A DNA stretch of 7,391 nt from Methyloprofundus sp. (GTDB lineage: Bacteria > Pseudomonadota > Gammaproteobacteria > Methylococcales > Methylomonadaceae), in the NCBI GenBank assembly GCA_030636485.1, contig DAOVWV010000077.1:1-7391 (forward strand), given 5' to 3'. The notes under the pieces are model-generated. The model had not been told where the DNA came from. It made no database searches and was given only the letters and a program-made list of their open reading frames with translations. Position 1 is the first letter of the stretch. Each line of letters begins with the position of its first letter. The position numbers were made by a program, and so were the translations under genes. This document shows, piece after piece, positions 5,461 to 7,391 of the stretch.

Positions 5461-7391
5461 ATGCGTATTTTATTGCTTTCATCTGCATTCTCCGGGTTAA
5501 CTCAGCGGTTTTACACTGAACTTATTGATGCTGGATATATTGTTTCTGTTGAACTACATCATGGCGATATCCCGCTGTTACTGGAAGGGGTTGGTTTATT
5601 CAAGCCAGATTTAATTATCTGCCCTTTTTTGACTCAAAAAGTTCCCGCAGATATTTATGAAAATTATAAATGCTTGATTGTGCATCCAGGCATAGAGGGC
5701 GATAGAGGCGCATTCTCCTTGGATTGGGCGATTCAGAGTGGAGTGACTGAGTGGGGCGTGACCTTGCTGGAAGCTCAGGAAGAAATGGATAGGGGGGATA
5801 TTTGGGCAAAGAAAACTTTCCCTATGCGCAATACGACGAAAAGTAGTTTATTTAATCGTGAAGTGACCCAGGGCGCAGTGGACTGTTTATGGGAAGTGCT
5901 GACTTATTTCGATGCACCGGATTTTATGCCTTCTGCATTGAATTATAATGACCCTAGGGTTAAAGGTCGGTTGCAGCCGAACATGAAGCAAGAAGACCGT
6001 GCCATTAACTGGAAAAAACAAAAAACGGATGAGATATTAAGACATCTTTATGCCGCTGATGGTAGTCCCGGTGTTTTAGATGAAATCTATGGGCAGTCTG
6101 TGTTTTTATACAATGCGCATAAAGAAGCGCATTTAAAAGGAAAAGCGGGGGAAATTATTGCAACGGCAAATCATGCTATTTGTAGAGCGACGCTCGATGG
6201 TGCTATCTGGATCGGTCACTTAAAACCCAAATGGGTTTCCGGTGAAAAAGGCATTAAATTACCCGCAACTTTTGTTTTAAAAGACTATTTATCCTCTGCA
6301 AACAGTACAGTATCAGTATTAGGTGGGCTATTTTCTAAAGCAGTTAAAAATATTGATATTGATTACACAAAAGAAGGGCAGCAACTTCCTTGTCAGGAAG
6401 TCTGGTATCACACGAAAAATAGAGTGGCTTATATTTATTCACCTTTTCATAATGGTGGCATGAGTACTGAGCAGTGCAAATTGTTACTGTCTGTTTATCA
6501 GCAGGTCACGACTTTAGACGTGGATGTCATTGTATTAATGGGCGGGGAGGAGTGTTGGTCTAATGGGATTCACCTCAATCATATCGAAGTTGCTGATGAC
6601 CCGGCAGAAGAGTCATGGCTGAATATCAATGCGATAGATGATTTAATCCTACAAATTATTACTACGTTAGACAAAGTGACTATTTCAGCTGTTGCAGGTA
6701 GTGCGGGGGCAGGTGGTGCAATGCTCGCTTTGGCGACAGATAAGGCATTTGTCAGAGAAGGCATCATTTTAAACCCGCATTATAAAAATATGGGGCAGCT
6801 GTATGGTTCTGAATATTGGACGTATTTATTGCCGAAACGGGTAGGGGAGAAAATGGCCGCTACTTTGACCGACGAACAAAGGCTTCCTCTTAGTGCCAAA
6901 AGAGCATGGCATATAGGTTTGGTTGATAAAGTGTTGGATAAAAATCATGATATTTTTGCCGCGCAAATTAAACATTTGGCGAGTACTTATGTCACCGATA
7001 AAGTTTTGTTACAAAAAATCTTAACGGAGAAATCTAAAACTCGCTGTTTTGATGAGGCAAAGCAGGCACTCGCGGCGTATCGAAAATTTGAGCTGACTCA
7101 AATGCATGCCAATTTTTATGGCAATGATGCGTACCATCAGGCAAGAAAAAACTTTGTTTATAAAGTCAGTGATAAAACAACCCCCGAAAACATCGCCTTG
7201 CACCGGCAAAAAAAAGGCATACACAGTCAAGTGGTTTCAGGGAGTATGAGTCATTTTGTTTGGCAGCAACAATATGAAATGGGGGATGATTTACTTGATA
7301 GCCAGCATAAGGATTTATTTATCTTGGCAGATGCTCTGCTTGCTTCTGATACCAAAGCAGAATTATTGGAAAACATTCAATCTCTATACCA
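5461..7391 (+). CDS. hypX: HypX/HoxX hydrogenase maturation protein fused in frame to a bacteriohemerythrin domain (3' end outside window)
   Basis: The reading frame is open for 643 residues to the window edge. Residues 1 to about 290 form a formyl-transferase-like module: VHPGIEGDRGAFSLDWAI (74-91), with H75 the likely catalytic His, WGVTLLEAQEEMDRGDIWA (98-116) with D110/D113, then AINWKKQKTDEILRHLYAAD (181-200). Residues about 320-500 are a crotonase-fold module with oxyanion-hole loops SNGIHLN (367-373) and AGSAGAGGAM (412-421) and a LNPHYKNMGQLYGSEYW stretch (437-453). In this family the first module makes formyl-CoA from formyl-tetrahydrofolate and the second releases CO, the carbonyl ligand of [NiFe]-hydrogenase under aerobic conditions. 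HypX appears to end around 583 (ARKNFVYK ... LHR). From M596 the frame continues as a hemerythrin N-terminus (HFVW ... LLDSQHKDLF). The HypX call is firm; the fusion depends on an 8-A tract at 7208-7215 being correct. No hydrogenase gene is visible here. Confidence 0.92.
   Translation, partial: MRILLLSSAFSGLTQRFYTELIDAGYIVSVELHHGDIPLLLEGVGLFKPDLIICPFLTQKVPADIYENYKCLIVHPGIEGDRGAFSLDWAIQSGVTEWGVTLLEAQEEMDRGDIWAKKTFPMRNTTKSSLFNREVTQGAVDCLWEVLTYFDAPDFMPSALNYNDPRVKGRLQPNMKQEDRAINWKKQKTDEILRHLYAADGSPGVLDEIYGQSVFLYNAHKEAHLKGKAGEIIATANHAICRATLDGAIWIGHLKPKWVSGEKGIKLPATFVLKDYLSSANSTVSVLGGLFSKAVKNIDIDYTKEGQQLPCQEVWYHTKNRVAYIYSPFHNGGMSTEQCKLLLSVYQQVTTLDVDVIVLMGGEECWSNGIHLNHIEVADDPAEESWLNINAIDDLILQIITTLDKVTISAVAGSAGAGGAMLALATDKAFVREGIILNPHYKNMGQLYGSEYWTYLLPKRVGEKMAATLTDEQRLPLSAKRAWHIGLVDKVLDKNHDIFAAQIKHLASTYVTDKVLLQKILTEKSKTRCFDEAKQALAAYRKFELTQMHANFYGNDAYHQARKNFVYKVSDKTTPENIALHRQKKGIHSQVVSGSMSHFVWQQQYEMGDDLLDSQHKDLFILADALLASDTKAELLENIQSLY
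7208..7215 (+). other. 8-A homopolymer at the HypX/hemerythrin junction
   Basis: Eight consecutive A bases, read as CAA AAA AAA in the hypX frame, lie 38 bases before the hemerythrin ATG. With one A fewer, or after a +1 shift, the frame reads eleven further codons and stops at TGA 7247-7249, which overlaps the ATG at 7246-7248 as ATGA. The tract is thus the switch between one fused protein and two coupled genes. It could be an indel, a slippage site, or simply part of a stable fusion. Confidence 0.5.
7246..7391 (+). other. N-terminal part of a bacteriohemerythrin domain (C-terminal domain of the hypX frame)
   Basis: Residues 596-643 of the open frame begin MSHFVWQQQYEMGDDLLDSQ followed by HKDLFILADALL. 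This matches the bacteriohemerythrin N-terminus: aromatic F-x-W, a Tyr and Gly, then D-x-Q-H-K-x-L-F, in which H616 is the first diiron ligand. About 48 of roughly 130 residues are present; the remaining ligands (HxxxE, HxxxH, HxxxxD in the family) lie beyond the window. The domain binds O2 at a non-heme diiron site in known members. An ATG is present at 7246, so this could alternatively be the start of a separate gene; GGGAG lies right before it, but only one base away, which is too close for a normal ribosome site. Confidence 0.75.

Noticed and set aside
7246..7391. Independent hemerythrin gene starting at 7246 as the primary call
   Set aside because: There is no stop codon between hypX and this ATG in the given sequence and the GGGAG is one base from the ATG, too close for normal initiation. 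It is kept as an alternative that depends on the A-tract length.

Overview
The window looks like chromosomal DNA from an AT-leaning gammaproteobacterium. That placement is inferred from the style of the proteins (DUF938, DUF1326 and DUF2182 proteins, a sigma-54 regulator, HypX/HoxX), not from any marker gene. A hydrogen-using or methylotroph-like lifestyle is possible because HypX serves aerobic [NiFe]-hydrogenase maturation, but no hydrogenase gene lies in the window.

Layout. Bases 1-131 are non-coding and hold three inverted repeats downstream of a leftward operon. Bases 132-3531 (minus strand) carry five tightly packed genes. In transcription order they are a DUF938 methyltransferase-like protein, a beta-carbonic anhydrase, a divergent short-chain dehydrogenase, a Cys-rich DUF1326 protein and a DUF2182 membrane protein. 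Three of the four junctions are overlaps or short gaps with clear ribosome binding sites, and the last two genes overlap as ATGA. Bases 3532-3735 form a divergent control region. On the minus strand it has a good sigma-54 promoter (TGGCA...ATGCTT with the GG-N10-GC spacing). About 96 bp upstream of the predicted start site is a 37-bp coaxial palindrome, which also overlaps a sigma-70-like promoter facing the other way. Bases 3736-5298 (plus) encode a sigma-54 activator with a Cys-containing N-terminal sensor domain (methanogen output domain 1 type), an AAA+ domain and a Fis-type HTH. The simplest model is that this regulator binds the palindrome, activates the leftward operon and controls its own gene.

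Bases 5299-5460 hold a consensus-like sigma-70 promoter and leader. Bases 5461-7391 (plus, running off the end) encode HypX/HoxX, the two-domain enzyme that makes the CO ligand of [NiFe]-hydrogenase from formyl-tetrahydrofolate. It reads in frame, after a linker of about a dozen residues, into the start of a bacteriohemerythrin domain, a non-heme diiron O2-binding fold. The junction contains an 8-A tract. One base fewer there would end HypX at a TGA overlapping the hemerythrin ATG (ATGA). The fusion is therefore either a real O2-binding/CO-synthesis chimera or two coupled genes joined by a homopolymer length change. This is the most interesting point of the window.

No tRNA, rRNA, CRISPR array, insertion sequence or phage gene was seen.
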